From Rhizobiales bacterium 63-22 (lineage in GTDB: Bacteria; Pseudomonadota; Alphaproteobacteria; Rhizobiales; Rhizobiaceae), in contig MKVZ01000017.1 in the NCBI GenBank assembly GCA_001898995.1, positions 360,541 to 424,540 on the forward strand: a stretch of 64,000 nt of DNA, written 5' to 3'. The translations under genes were made by a program, and so were the position numbers. Positions 1 to 11,012 of the stretch are shown piece after piece. The notes below the pieces were generated by a model that did not search any database, was not told the DNA's origin, and saw only the letters and a list, made by a program, of their open reading frames with translations. The first letter of the stretch is position 1; each line of letters begins with the position of its first letter.

Positions 1-38
1 GGTTCGATGGCCGCGGCGTCGTAGGTCTTCTCAAGCAT
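1..38 (-). CDS. valS: Valyl-tRNA synthetase, N-terminal fragment (cut by window edge)
   Basis: Only the first dozen codons lie in the window. They read MLEKTYDAAAIEP, which matches the N-terminus I associate with alphaproteobacterial valyl-tRNA synthetases; the enzyme charges tRNA-Val in the cytoplasm. The ATG is at 38-36. The assignment rests on a very short stretch and on memory of the family, so it needs the neighbouring sequence for proof. It would be the gene downstream of popZ on the same strand, with a hairpin between them. Confidence 0.6.
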   Translation of the reverse strand, partial: MLEKTYDAAAIE

Positions 39-123
39 GGGAATGTCCGGTCTTTTATGCGCAGTGAAAGGATTGAGGGGTCAATAACAACAAACGCGTG
101 ATAAATCACTTTAAAAGTGATTA

Positions 124-148
124 TGCCCGCCTGCGGAACAGACGGGCA
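124..148 (-). terminator. Hairpin downstream of popZ
   Basis: Read on the minus strand this is a 10-bp stem (TGCCCGTCTG / CAGGCGGGCA, one G-U pair) with a TTCCG loop. The T-rich stretch that follows is weak, so it could be an attenuator rather than a strong terminator between popZ and valS. Confidence 0.55.
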
Positions 149-175
149 TCGCATCAACGATCTATTGAATATGCG

Positions 176-859
176 TCAGCGCCCGCCGCGCACCACGCGC
201 TCGATCTCCTCGCGCACGAGACGCTCGACCAGAGCCGGAAGATGACCGTCCAGCCATTCGCGCAGCATGGGGCGCAGGATTTCAGCCGCTATCTCATCGA
301 AGGAACGGCGGGGACCGGCATGCACGGCATGATCGAGATCCTGAAAAGCCGCCGCCACCTGACGTTCCGCTGCCTGCGACAGGATATGCGGCCCGGACTT
401 CGGCTCAGGCCGATCCTCCGACGCGGCTTCGGCGGATTGTACCTCCGCTACCGGCGGACGAATGGTTTCTTCCGGTGCGGCAGCATGAGTTTCATGCTCC
501 TCCGGATGCACGATATCCTGCCGATGATGATCGTCATTTTCCGCGTCCAGCACGATCTCGTCCTCTTCCTCGGCTTCTGTATCGTTTTCGGGCAAGGCGT
601 CGAAGCTGTTTTCGGCGACCGGGCCGCGCAACACCGGCTCGTCGCGGAAAACCGCCTGCGGCTCGGCCTGTGGCCGGTCCTCGACAGGCGCGGGACGGCG
701 GAACGCCGCCACTTCACCGCGTTCGGGGCCGCGCGCGGGCGCGGCGGATACCGGTGCCGGCTGCGCGCGCGTGACATCGCTGTCTTCGATGATCCGCCGG
801 ATGGAAGCCAGAATTTCTTCCATGGACGGTTCGCGCGCCGCGCTCGATGTCTGTGCCAT
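176..859 (-). CDS. popZ: PopZ-like polar organising protein (DUF2497)
   Basis: Protein of 227 aa with the arrangement of the DUF2497/PopZ family: a short conserved N-terminal helix (EPSMEEILASIRRIIED, about residues 10-26), a long acidic, proline- and glutamate-rich low-complexity middle, and a C-terminal helical region ending in LPALVERLVREEIERVV. In Caulobacter PopZ forms polar assemblies that anchor the chromosome centromere; relatives exist across Hyphomicrobiales. I chose the ATG at 859; an in-frame TTG at 883 would add eight residues but lies before the usual N-terminus. It sits just upstream of valS, a common arrangement in this group. The function is inferred from domain layout only. 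Confidence 0.8.
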   Translation of the reverse strand: MAQTSSAAREPSMEEILASIRRIIEDSDVTRAQPAPVSAAPARGPERGEVAAFRRPAPVEDRPQAEPQAVFRDEPVLRGPVAENSFDALPENDTEAEEEDEIVLDAENDDHHRQDIVHPEEHETHAAAPEETIRPPVAEVQSAEAASEDRPEPKSGPHILSQAAERQVAAAFQDLDHAVHAGPRRSFDEIAAEILRPMLREWLDGHLPALVERLVREEIERVVRGGR

Positions 860-1040
860 GATGCTGTCCGTTTCCCTATTCAAGCCAAATAGAGCACACT
901 GTTTTTCCCGGCCCGAAACGGCAGAGAATCAATGATTCAAGGGTATCGGAGGTTAGACGGTTTGAGAATCCCCGCTCATCCGCGCCGGGATCGAACCCAC
1001 AGCTTTATCGGTTGTTAACGAATTGCCGGGTTGGCGGCCG

Positions 1041-1067
1041 AATCAAAACGGCGCCTCGCGGCGCCGT
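1041..1067 (-). terminator. Rho-independent terminator after bepC
   Basis: Minus-strand stem ACGGCGCC / GGCGCCGT with a GCGA tetraloop, followed by TTTTGATT. It lies 23 bases past the bepC stop and reads in the right direction. Confidence 0.85.
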
Positions 1068-1090
1068 CGAAAGATGAATGGAAACGCGGG

Positions 1091-2461
1091 TCAGCGGCCG
1101 TCCGGCGTGCGCAGACCGAACCACTTGTCCTTGACAGCGTTGTAATGTTCCTCCGGCTTGTACAGCGTGACCTGCAAGCCCATCTGCTGGGCGGTCATGT
1201 GGCCGGTGGCGTTGAGCAGCGCATAGCTCGCCAAAATGGCGTCATGCTGCGACTGGACCAGCGCGATCTGGTCATTGGTGAGATCATTCTGCGCATTCAG
1301 CACGTCGAGCGTGGTGCGCTGGCCGACCTTGCGTTCCTCGATAACGCCGGAAAGCGCGATCTTGGCGGCGGCGACGGTGTCGTTATTGGCCTTGACCGAA
1401 GCGCGAGCGGCTTCAAGCTGCGACCAGGCCGAGCTGATCGCCTGACGCACCTTATCCCGGATGACGTCCACTTCGATGCGCGCCTGCCCAAGCTGCTCCT
1501 TGGATTGGCGAATCTGCGCGGAAGTGCGGCCACCGGTGAAAATGGGAATGCTGACATTAATGCCGACCGACGCCGAATTGCCATCGCCGAGGGTGGTGCC
1601 GGCATAGGTGTCGAGACGGCTGGCGCCCGCGCTCAGGCCCACGGTCGGCAGCAGCGCGCCTTCCTTGGCCTTGACGTTGTAGCCCGCCGCGTTAACTGCA
1701 TACTGGGTAGCAAGGATGCCAGGATGGGTCGTCTGCGCAATGGCGAAGGCCTGATCCGGCGAACGCGGCAGATTCTTCGCCGCCGGAGCCGGCATCAACC
1801 TGTCGGGCCGCGAGCCGATGATCTGGATATAGGTGGCTTCCGCAGACTTCACATCGGCGCGGGCCGCGTTCAGCGCTGCGATGGCGGAAGAGCGGCTGGC
1901 ATCGGCCTGCGCCACGTCCGTACGCGTACCCTCGCCCACCTGAAGGCGGGCGTTCGCTGCGCGGACCTGCTCATTCAGCGCTGCGAGGTTCTTTTCACGC
2001 AAAACGGCAATCTGACGCTTCTGATAGACATCCATATAGGCTGCGACCGCGCTGTAGAGCGTGTTCATCTCGTCGTTGAGCATGTTTTCGCGCTGCGCGT
2101 AGACCTGCGTCTCGGCCGACTTGACATTGTTGCGTGTCTGGAAGCCGTCGAACAGCATCTGGTTCAACTGGATGCCGACCTCACCAGTCGTCCGGTAGCC
2201 GCTGGTCGGTGTCCGGCCGCGGCCGTAAGTATAGGAACCGGAGATCTGCGGACGGTAATTCGACTTGGCGATCGCCACGTTCTCGTCCTGAATGCGAACG
2301 CCCGCCCGCGAGGAGTTGAGGCTGGCATTGTTCTTGTAGGCCTTGATCAGCGCCCCGCTCAGCGTTTCCGACCAGGCCGCCTGCCCCATCAGAATGGTGC
2401 CAGACAACAATGCTGCGGCAGCTACCAGTCCTTTGCACGTCTTGAACACCGGGCACCTCAT
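1091..2461 (-). CDS. bepC: TolC-family outer-membrane efflux protein (BepC-like)
   Basis: The 456-aa product has an N-terminal signal peptide (hydrophobic segment LVAAAALLSGTILMGQAAWS) followed by the two repeated outer-membrane efflux domains of TolC, with the typical alternating helical stretches and motifs such as LNQMLFDGFQTRN and the second-repeat counterpart VSIPIFTGGRTSAQIRQSKEQ. TolC-like trimers form the outer-membrane channel for RND efflux pumps and type I secretion. In Brucella the corresponding protein is BepC, partner of the BepDE and BepFG pumps. No inner-membrane pump genes lie nearby, consistent with a shared exit channel. Start: ATG at 2461 puts the signal peptide at the N-terminus; a longer frame to 2593 would precede it by 44 unlikely residues. 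Confidence 0.9.
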   Translation of the reverse strand: MRCPVFKTCKGLVAAAALLSGTILMGQAAWSETLSGALIKAYKNNASLNSSRAGVRIQDENVAIAKSNYRPQISGSYTYGRGRTPTSGYRTTGEVGIQLNQMLFDGFQTRNNVKSAETQVYAQRENMLNDEMNTLYSAVAAYMDVYQKRQIAVLREKNLAALNEQVRAANARLQVGEGTRTDVAQADASRSSAIAALNAARADVKSAEATYIQIIGSRPDRLMPAPAAKNLPRSPDQAFAIAQTTHPGILATQYAVNAAGYNVKAKEGALLPTVGLSAGASRLDTYAGTTLGDGNSASVGINVSIPIFTGGRTSAQIRQSKEQLGQARIEVDVIRDKVRQAISSAWSQLEAARASVKANNDTVAAAKIALSGVIEERKVGQRTTLDVLNAQNDLTNDQIALVQSQHDAILASYALLNATGHMTAQQMGLQVTLYKPEEHYNAVKDKWFGLRTPDGR

Positions 2462-2625
2462 TTCAGCACATACCAACCCTATATCGAACCGATCAGTTCG
2501 GAGAAATCCTAAATAACCGGTTAATCCAGTTATTTCCAGCATCCTGCCCTGTCTTGCACAAAGAAATTCGACAGCGTTGCAGAATTGTACCAACGACTGT
2601 CCCGGCAGCGCGGTTCGGAAAACCG

Positions 2626-3294
2626 TTAGAACTCGAATTGCGGAATCCGCTCGAAGCCAGGCAGCGGATGCACGGCTGTGTTGAACACGCCACGGCCGGA
2701 GGTCACGCCGCTTTCCTTGACGTAAATGCGCGCGATGCCGGCATTTCCGTGCCCTTCCACGGCCACCAGACGTCCGCCTTCCCTGAGCTGGTCGAGCAGC
2801 CGGTCGGGCACGAAGTCGACCGAACCTTCGAGCAGAATCACGTCATAGGGCGCTTTCGACGGATAGCCGTCCTGCATGTTGCCCGAAACGATCACGACAT
2901 TGTCATAGCCCAGTTCCGCAAGGCGGGCCGTCGCGATGGCAGACAGGGCGGAATCGCTTTCCAGCCCGACCACCGATCCGGCGAGGCGCGACAGGATCGC
3001 CGCCGAATAGCCGCTGCCGCAGCCGATATCGAGCACCGTGTCGCTCTTGCTCACCCCGGCAAGCTGGACCAGCTTGGCGAAGGGAGACGCAGCCATGATA
3101 TAGCGCGGCGCGGCGCCCTCGTTGTCCAGCCGGATATCCTCGTCGAAATAGGCGAGCGGCTTGCGAGCCTCGGGCACGAAAACCTCCCTTGGCACAGTCA
3201 GGAACGCATCGATGACCCCAAGATCGGTCACATCCGTCGTGCGGATCTGATTGTCGACCATCCTCGTTCGAAGCTCCTGGAAATCGGCTGCCAT
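2626..3294 (-). CDS. Protein-L-isoaspartate O-methyltransferase family protein
   Basis: The 222-aa product is a class I SAM-dependent methyltransferase: motif I is VLDIGCGSGYSAAIL (about residues 88-102), and the preceding YIMAASPFAKLVQLAG block is the PCMT-family substrate region. Members repair isoaspartyl residues in aged proteins, but the short alphaproteobacterial forms placed next to tolC/bepC genes are poorly studied. The usual Pcm motif near the active site is SQP-like; here it reads MAASP, so repair activity should not be assumed. Upstream of bepC on the same strand with a 164-bp gap, so possibly cotranscribed. Confidence 0.82.
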   Translation of the reverse strand: MAADFQELRTRMVDNQIRTTDVTDLGVIDAFLTVPREVFVPEARKPLAYFDEDIRLDNEGAAPRYIMAASPFAKLVQLAGVSKSDTVLDIGCGSGYSAAILSRLAGSVVGLESDSALSAIATARLAELGYDNVVIVSGNMQDGYPSKAPYDVILLEGSVDFVPDRLLDQLREGGRLVAVEGHGNAGIARIYVKESGVTSGRGVFNTAVHPLPGFERIPQFEF

Positions 3295-3334
3295 CGCCCT
3301 AAACCTTTCCTTTATTCATATTTCCGCATCCCCG

Positions 3335-3370
3335 AACGCAAAACCGGTTTCCGCTTTTGCTGGAAATGCT
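3335..3370 (+). repeat. Dispersed short intergenic repeat, copy 1
   Basis: This stretch (core aaaaccggtttccg-cttttgctggaaatgct) resembles segments at 27419-27460 and, inverted, at 22268-22300. The shared skeleton is aaaaccg, then gc-acttttg, then ggaaatgct or a variant. It occupies part of the 378-bp gene-free stretch 3295-3672, which otherwise holds the presumed promoter of the methyltransferase gene and the copZ terminator. Confidence 0.5.
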
Positions 3371-3591
3371 TCCTTAACCACTCGCGGCGACATTCACGCC
3401 ATCAGCGCCCGCAGAATCCCACCCGAACCGCCATTCCGCATGGCGGACGGCGATAGCGCTTGCCCCACAGGCACCATAAACGAAACTCGCCACAGATGTG
3501 GCAAAATTCGCCTATCCAGTCAATTAAACACACTTTGCGAAAACACGGTTTTCGCAGCATACCATTCCACCTATGACTGACGGCCATAGAC

Positions 3592-3620
3592 AAAAGCCGG
3601 AAAGCTTTCCGCTTCCCGGC
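3592..3620 (-). terminator. Terminator downstream of the CopZ-like gene
   Basis: On the minus strand GCCGGGAAGC and GCTTTCCGGC pair over 10 bp (one G-U) around a GGAAA loop, followed by TTTTG. The inner part is also a perfect 14-bp palindrome, cggaaagctttccg, at 3598-3611. Confidence 0.75.
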
Positions 3621-3672
3621 CTCATGCTCTAGCAATCCGCTTCACGTCGCGGCAAGCGCACGCGCAATCACA

Positions 3673-3870
3673 TTATCGCGCGTCCGCCGCCGGATAGCCT
3701 GCCGCGGCAAGCGCGGAAAGAACCGCCTCGCGCGGCGCATCGCCGCCGAATTCAACCTCATGCCTGCCGAGATCGATCTTGACCGGCGCATCCGCGTCAA
3801 GCTTGTGCAACGCAGCGGTGACGGTGCTGGCGCAGCCGTCGCATTTCATATTCGGGATGGAAAATTTCAT
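3673..3870 (-). CDS. Heavy-metal-associated (HMA) copper-chaperone-like protein
   Basis: A 65-aa single HMA domain with the metal-binding MxCxxC motif (MKCDGC, residues 8-13). Such proteins, typified by CopZ and Atx1, carry Cu(I) to P-type ATPases. The start at 3870 is preceded by an AGGAG ribosome site; a frame open to 3897 would put the motif too far in. No copper ATPase or CueR-type regulator lies nearby, so metal identity and partner are inferred from the family only. Confidence 0.85.
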   Translation of the reverse strand: MKFSIPNMKCDGCASTVTAALHKLDADAPVKIDLGRHEVEFGGDAPREAVLSALAAAGYPAADAR

Positions 3871-3954
3871 CGGCGATACTCCTTTCAGGATAAACACAGG
3901 ATGCGCCTTCCCATCGTGACAAGGTCAAGAAAAAAGAGGTGACGAAACGTCCGT

Positions 3955-4593
3955 TCAGGGTCCCTCGCATCCCTCCGGCACGCTCTTTTCCAGTGGAAGC
4001 GGCGATTTGGTCAGCGAGCCGGACATGATCTCCATCGGCTTGAAGGGCGGTTCCTCCTGAATGGCGGGATTGGCGAGGTGAATCGTGTAGCACCCGGTGA
4101 AGACTTCTTTCTTCCCGTCCGTGCTCTCCGACTCGATGGCGAGCGGCTGGCTCCAGTAGATCTGGCCCGCGCCGGGATCCGGCTGCACATTGGGGCGCAA
4201 CGCCACGCGCACGCTTTTCGTCTTCGCATACCCCTTCACGAAGGTCTTGAAATCCTTCTCGCGTCCGTCCGCCGAATAATAATCGTAGGCGCGGGCATAT
4301 TCCTTGCGGTTGATCGCGTTGTAGTAGGATTCGACCAGCGCCTGCGGGGTCGAGCGGTCGTCGCGATAGGGCGGGACGTTCACGCCCTCCGCCGTCGTCT
4401 GCGTCTGTTCGGACGGCTTGGTCGTCTCGACAGGGCCTGCCGCCGGTTTTTTGCCGGCTGGCTTGGCCGCCTCTTTCGCGGCCGGTTGCTGCGCGGCGTC
4501 CTCCGCATGCGCCTGCGGCATGCCGGCGGATATTCCAAGCAGGGTGGCCAGCACGGCCGACATTATCAGCGGCTTCATGTGATCGGTCTGCAT
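3955..4593 (-). CDS. Exported protein of unknown function
   Basis: A 212-aa protein with a probable signal peptide (KPLIMSAVLATLLGISAGMPQAHA), a lysine/alanine/proline-rich linker (about residues 28-65), then a globular domain with STPQALVESYYNAINRKEYARAYDYY and a late pair of cysteines (FTGCYTIHLANP and VPEGCEGP) that could form a disulphide in the periplasm. The YYNAINRKEYARAYDYY stretch recalls NTF2/SnoaL-like folds, but I do not recognise the family with certainty. Start: GAGGAG lies 6 bases before the ATG at 4593, whereas the ATG at 4599 directly abuts it. Confidence 0.75.
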   Translation of the reverse strand: MQTDHMKPLIMSAVLATLLGISAGMPQAHAEDAAQQPAAKEAAKPAGKKPAAGPVETTKPSEQTQTTAEGVNVPPYRDDRSTPQALVESYYNAINRKEYARAYDYYSADGREKDFKTFVKGYAKTKSVRVALRPNVQPDPGAGQIYWSQPLAIESESTDGKKEVFTGCYTIHLANPAIQEEPPFKPMEIMSGSLTKSPLPLEKSVPEGCEGP

Positions 4594-4787
4594 CGGCATC
4601 TCCTCTTTCTCGCGATTATCTTCGACGAAGCGCCCGCCGCGTTCCCGATTTGGCGTCTTGCGGCAATGATGATACAACACTACCTGTAGTAAAAAGGTGG
4701 CAAAAACGGTGAAAACGTTTTCCCACAGGGTCGAGAGTGAATGATTCTTGACCTTTGGACCACCCTGTTACACCGGAAGAGAGAAAA

Positions 4788-5168
4788 ATGGGCCGTTTCG
4801 CAGTCATGACGCTTACCGACGCCGCCGTCAGCCGTGTGCGCGAGATCGTCGAATCGCGCGCGGGCGCGGTCGGCATCCGCGTCGGCGTGAAGAAGGGCGG
4901 CTGCGCGGGCATGGAATACACGATCGACCTCGCGACCGAGGCGAAGCCCGGCGACGATGTGATCGAAAAGGACGGCGCAAAGGTTTTCGTCGCGCCGGAA
5001 GCGGTGCTTTTCCTGCTCGGAACCCAGATGGATTTCGAGGTGACGACCCTGCGCACCGGCTTCGTGTTCAACAATCCGAACCAGACATCCGCCTGCGGCT
5101 GCGGCGAATCGGTGGAACTGAAACCGGCCTCGCCGGAAAGCCTGCGCCAGATGCAGGGCGCAGCGTGA
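4788..5168 (+). CDS. sufA: Iron-sulphur cluster assembly A-type carrier (SufA/IscA family)
   Basis: The 126-aa product carries the HesB/IscA domain with its three conserved cysteines, C39 in KKGGCAGM and C103/C105 in SACGCGES. A-type carriers accept Fe-S clusters from SufBCD or IscU and pass them to apo-proteins. Start: ATG at 4788 with a GGAAGAGAG ribosome site; a frame open to a TTG at 4755 is less likely. In related bacteria sufA often closes the sufBCDS operon. Here no other suf gene is in view on the upstream side, so either the operon is elsewhere or the copy is separate. Confidence 0.88.
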   Translation: MGRFAVMTLTDAAVSRVREIVESRAGAVGIRVGVKKGGCAGMEYTIDLATEAKPGDDVIEKDGAKVFVAPEAVLFLLGTQMDFEVTTLRTGFVFNNPNQTSACGCGESVELKPASPESLRQMQGAA

Positions 5169-5190
5169 ACGCAGTCCTGAGCGCTTTCCC

Positions 5191-5544
5191 ATGGATGACG
5201 AAACGCTGCGCGATCTCCTGCAAGGCTTCGGTCCCGTCAGCATACGGCGCATGTTCGGCGGCAAGGGCATCTATCGCGATGGCGTGATTTTCGCACTCGT
5301 GGTGCGCGACGAGTTGCTGTTCAAGGCCGATACGCAGACAATCCCGCTTTTCATCGACGCCGGCTCCACGCAATGGACCTATGCCGGGCAAAAGAGCCGC
5401 GAACCTGTCGCCATGCCCTATTGGCGCGTACCGGGCGAGGCCTTCGACGACCCGGACGTGATGGCCGAATGGGCGCGTCTCGCCTATCAGGCGGCGCTGC
5501 GCAGCGAAAAGACCAGGCCCAAAAAAAGACCGGCCGCGAGGTGA
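5191..5544 (+). CDS. TfoX/Sxy N-terminal domain protein
   Basis: A 117-aa protein matching the TfoX N-terminal domain: LLQGFGPVSIRRMFGGKGIYRDGVIFALVVRDELLFK is the family's signature pattern. In gamma-proteobacteria TfoX/Sxy activates competence genes together with CRP, but the single-domain alphaproteobacterial proteins have no known role. It begins 22 bases after sufA and is probably cotranscribed. The C-terminus is a basic tail (EKTRPKKRPAAR). Confidence 0.82.
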   Translation: MDDETLRDLLQGFGPVSIRRMFGGKGIYRDGVIFALVVRDELLFKADTQTIPLFIDAGSTQWTYAGQKSREPVAMPYWRVPGEAFDDPDVMAEWARLAYQAALRSEKTRPKKRPAAR

Positions 5545-5581
5545 TCCCTGGCGACCGGTCTACCGTTCCAGTTGGATAGGC

Positions 5582-7096
<1,515 letters not shown>

Positions 7097-7295
7097 CCTG
7101 TCGTTAAGGCCGCGTCTTCGGGCGCAGGAACCAAGGCAGCAAAGGCGTCACAACGCAATATGCGTTTTCTGGAGCACCGCCTACGTCCGTAAGCTGCAAA
7201 AGTCAACCAAAATACCACCGCGACCTATCAAATTGCCTTGATATTTCCACCTTCCGGTGAAGACGGAGCGGATACGGGGCAAAGAAAGCGGCAAA

Positions 7296-7371
<76 letters not shown>

Positions 7372-7543
7372 ATCCGGTTTCGCCGGATTAGCACAAATGC
7401 CTGTGGTGTAAAACGAAAATTCGCGAGATATGGCGGTGGTCGCCTATACGCGGCGATGAAACGGCATAAGCCATGGCAAGCGGGATTTTCCTGTGCTAGC
7501 CAATGGAAGAATGACGGCACGGGCCGGGCAAGAGGCTATGAGC

Positions 7544-8317
7544 ATGAAAACGAAATCGCTGGCGCTTCATTTCCTGTCGTCGGGAACGGCGGAGTCGCTC
7601 GTCGCCCAGAAGGAACTGGTGGAGCGTTACGGCCATGTGGCGGCCGAAGATGCCGATATCGTCGTCGCGCTCGGCGGTGACGGCACCATGTTGCAGGCGC
7701 TGCGCGACTTCATGAACAGCGGCAAGCCGGTCTATGGCATGAATCGCGGCTCGGTCGGCTTTCTCATGAACGAATTCAGTGTCGAAAACCTGCCGGAGCG
7801 CATCCTCGCCGCGCAGATCGAGACAATCCGTCCCCTGCTCATGGTGGCGGAAACGACCGACGCGCCGCCCGTCAGGGCGCTCGCCATCAACGAAGTCTCG
7901 CTGTTCCGTCAGTCCTATCAGGCGGCCAAGGTGCGCATCAGCATCGACGGCAAGGTGCGGCTGGAGGAACTTGTCTGCGACGGCGTCATGGTGGCAACGC
8001 CCGCGGGTTCCACAGCTTATAACCTTTCGGCGCAAGGACCCATCCTGCCTTTGGAGGCGCCGCTGCTGGCGCTCACGCCGGTCAGCCCGTTCCGCCCGCG
8101 CCGCTGGGGCGGCGCGCTGCTGCCCAAGGATGTGACCGTGCGCATGGACCTGCTGGAGACCGACAAGCGGCCCGTCAACGCCGTCGCCGACAATAACGAA
8201 GTCAAGTCGGTGCGCTCGGTCACGGTACATGAGGCCCACGACAGTCAGGCCGCCATTCTTTTCGACCGCAGCCATTCGTGGGACGAACGCATTCTTACGG
8301 AGCAATTTCGACATTAA
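7544..8317 (+). CDS. nadK: NAD kinase
   Basis: A 257-aa cytoplasmic enzyme that phosphorylates NAD to NADP with ATP. The GGDGT motif (residues 44-48), the INEVSLFR block and the TPAGSTAYN motif are all present. Start ATG at 7544 has AGAGG eight bases upstream; ATG at 7538 and a GTG at 7493 are possible but worse. The C-terminus (ILTEQFRH) is intact. The gene ends right at the edge of a very AT-rich spacer and converges with ntrC. Confidence 0.94.
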   Translation: MKTKSLALHFLSSGTAESLVAQKELVERYGHVAAEDADIVVALGGDGTMLQALRDFMNSGKPVYGMNRGSVGFLMNEFSVENLPERILAAQIETIRPLLMVAETTDAPPVRALAINEVSLFRQSYQAAKVRISIDGKVRLEELVCDGVMVATPAGSTAYNLSAQGPILPLEAPLLALTPVSPFRPRRWGGALLPKDVTVRMDLLETDKRPVNAVADNNEVKSVRSVTVHEAHDSQAAILFDRSHSWDERILTEQFRH

Positions 8318-8439
8318 TATCAATATATTATATTATATTTCAATATAATTGGATTTTGTTTTATCGCTAATTTATTGAATTTATATATATTTTGTTCGAA
8401 AGCCGCTTCGCTTTTCGGTGTGCGCTTTATATCAAAAGA
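8318..8439. other. Extremely AT-rich spacer between nadK and ntrC
   Basis: By my count 8321-8400 holds only 12 G or C in 80 bases, against a GC-rich background on both sides. It consists of TATAT-rich runs with no open frame of useful length, no recognisable hairpin terminator and no transposon ends. It lies where two gene blocks that I would not expect to be neighbours meet (see findings). Confidence 0.8.
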
Positions 8440-9908
<1,469 letters not shown>

Positions 9909-9912
<4 letters not shown>

Positions 9913-11012
9913 GCGTCGTCTCCGTTCGTGTTCTTCCATGCGGGCAAGAGGATGCGGAATGTGGTGCGCATCGGGTGGCTGTCGCATTCGATGACGCCGC
10001 CATGGTCGCCGATGATCTTGGCCACCAGCGCGAGGCCGAGGCCGGAGCCGTTGGTCTTGGTGGTGACGAAAGGGTCGAACAGATGCGGCAGCATGTCGTG
10101 CGGCACGCCCGGCCCGTTGTCGTGGACGCAGAATTCGAGCGGCAGCGCCACGCGGTCGCGCGCGCCGGGCACCTGCACCCTGATGCCGGGGCGATAGGCG
10201 GTGGAGAGCACGATCTCGCCGCCCTCACGCGCGCCGATGGCTTCGGCCGCGTTCTTCACCAGATTGAGGAAGACCTGCACGAGCTGGTCGCGATTGGCGT
10301 AGACCGGCGGCAGCGAGGGGTCGTAATCCTCGAAGAAGCGGATATGCCGCGCGAAGCCGTTCAACGCCACCGCCTTCACATGGTCGAGCACGGCGTGGAT
10401 GTTGACGGCGCGGCGCTCGATGGGCCGCTCGTCGGAGAACACCTCCATGCGGTCGACCAGCGAGACGATGCGGTCGGTCTCGTCGGTGATGAGCCGGGCC
10501 AGCGCGCGGTCCTCGTCGCCCACCACCTGTTCCAGCAACTGCGCCGCGCCGCGAATGCCCGAAAGCGGATTCTTGATCTCGTGCGCCAGCATCGAGGCAA
10601 GTCCGGTGACGGAGCGCGCAGCGCCCCGATGCGTCATCTGGCGGTCGATCTTCTCCGCCATGGTTTTTTCCTTGAACAGGACCACCACCGCGCCCGGCAT
10701 TTCCGCCACGGGCGCGACATAGACGTCGACGATGCGCTCGGCCCCCAGCCGCGGCGAGGACACGTCGACGCGATATTCGTTGACCGGAATCTGGTGCGTC
10801 CGCACCTGCTCGACCAGCGCCAGCAGCGGGCTGCCGAAGGGCAGGAAACTGTCGAGCCGGTTGCGCGCCAAGATCGACGAGCCGGAGCGGAAGAACTGCT
10901 CGGCGTCGAGATTGGCGTAGGCGATGTGGTTGTCCGGCCCGATCATGACCACCGGCTGACTGATGGCGTCGAGCACGACGGCCGGCACGCTCGTTTCGTT
11001 TCTCTCGCGCAT
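9909..11012 (-). CDS. ntrB: Nitrogen regulation sensor histidine kinase NtrB
   Basis: A 367-aa soluble two-component kinase: PAS domain (about 8-115), phospho-acceptor H144 in [14 protein letters not shown]-box [11 protein letters not shown], and the G-boxes DNGPGVP and [11 protein letters not shown]. NtrB phosphorylates or dephosphorylates NtrC under control of the PII protein. The start is fixed by the TGATG overlap with the dusB stop, which shares one base, and the [18 protein letters not shown]-terminus is typical. A long open frame continues upstream in the dusB region but is a shadow of that gene. Confidence 0.95.

Noticed and set aside
1031..2512. Long plus-strand open frame opposite bepC (about 490 codons)
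   Set aside because: It mirrors the bepC codons on the other strand; arginine/leucine/alanine-rich with no domain, as expected for antisense frames in GC-rich coding DNA.
3402..3635. Possible 77-codon gene upstream of the Pcm-like gene
   Set aside because: Its composition is not coding-like (many W, C and R), it has no ribosome site and it contains the terminator hairpin of the neighbouring gene.
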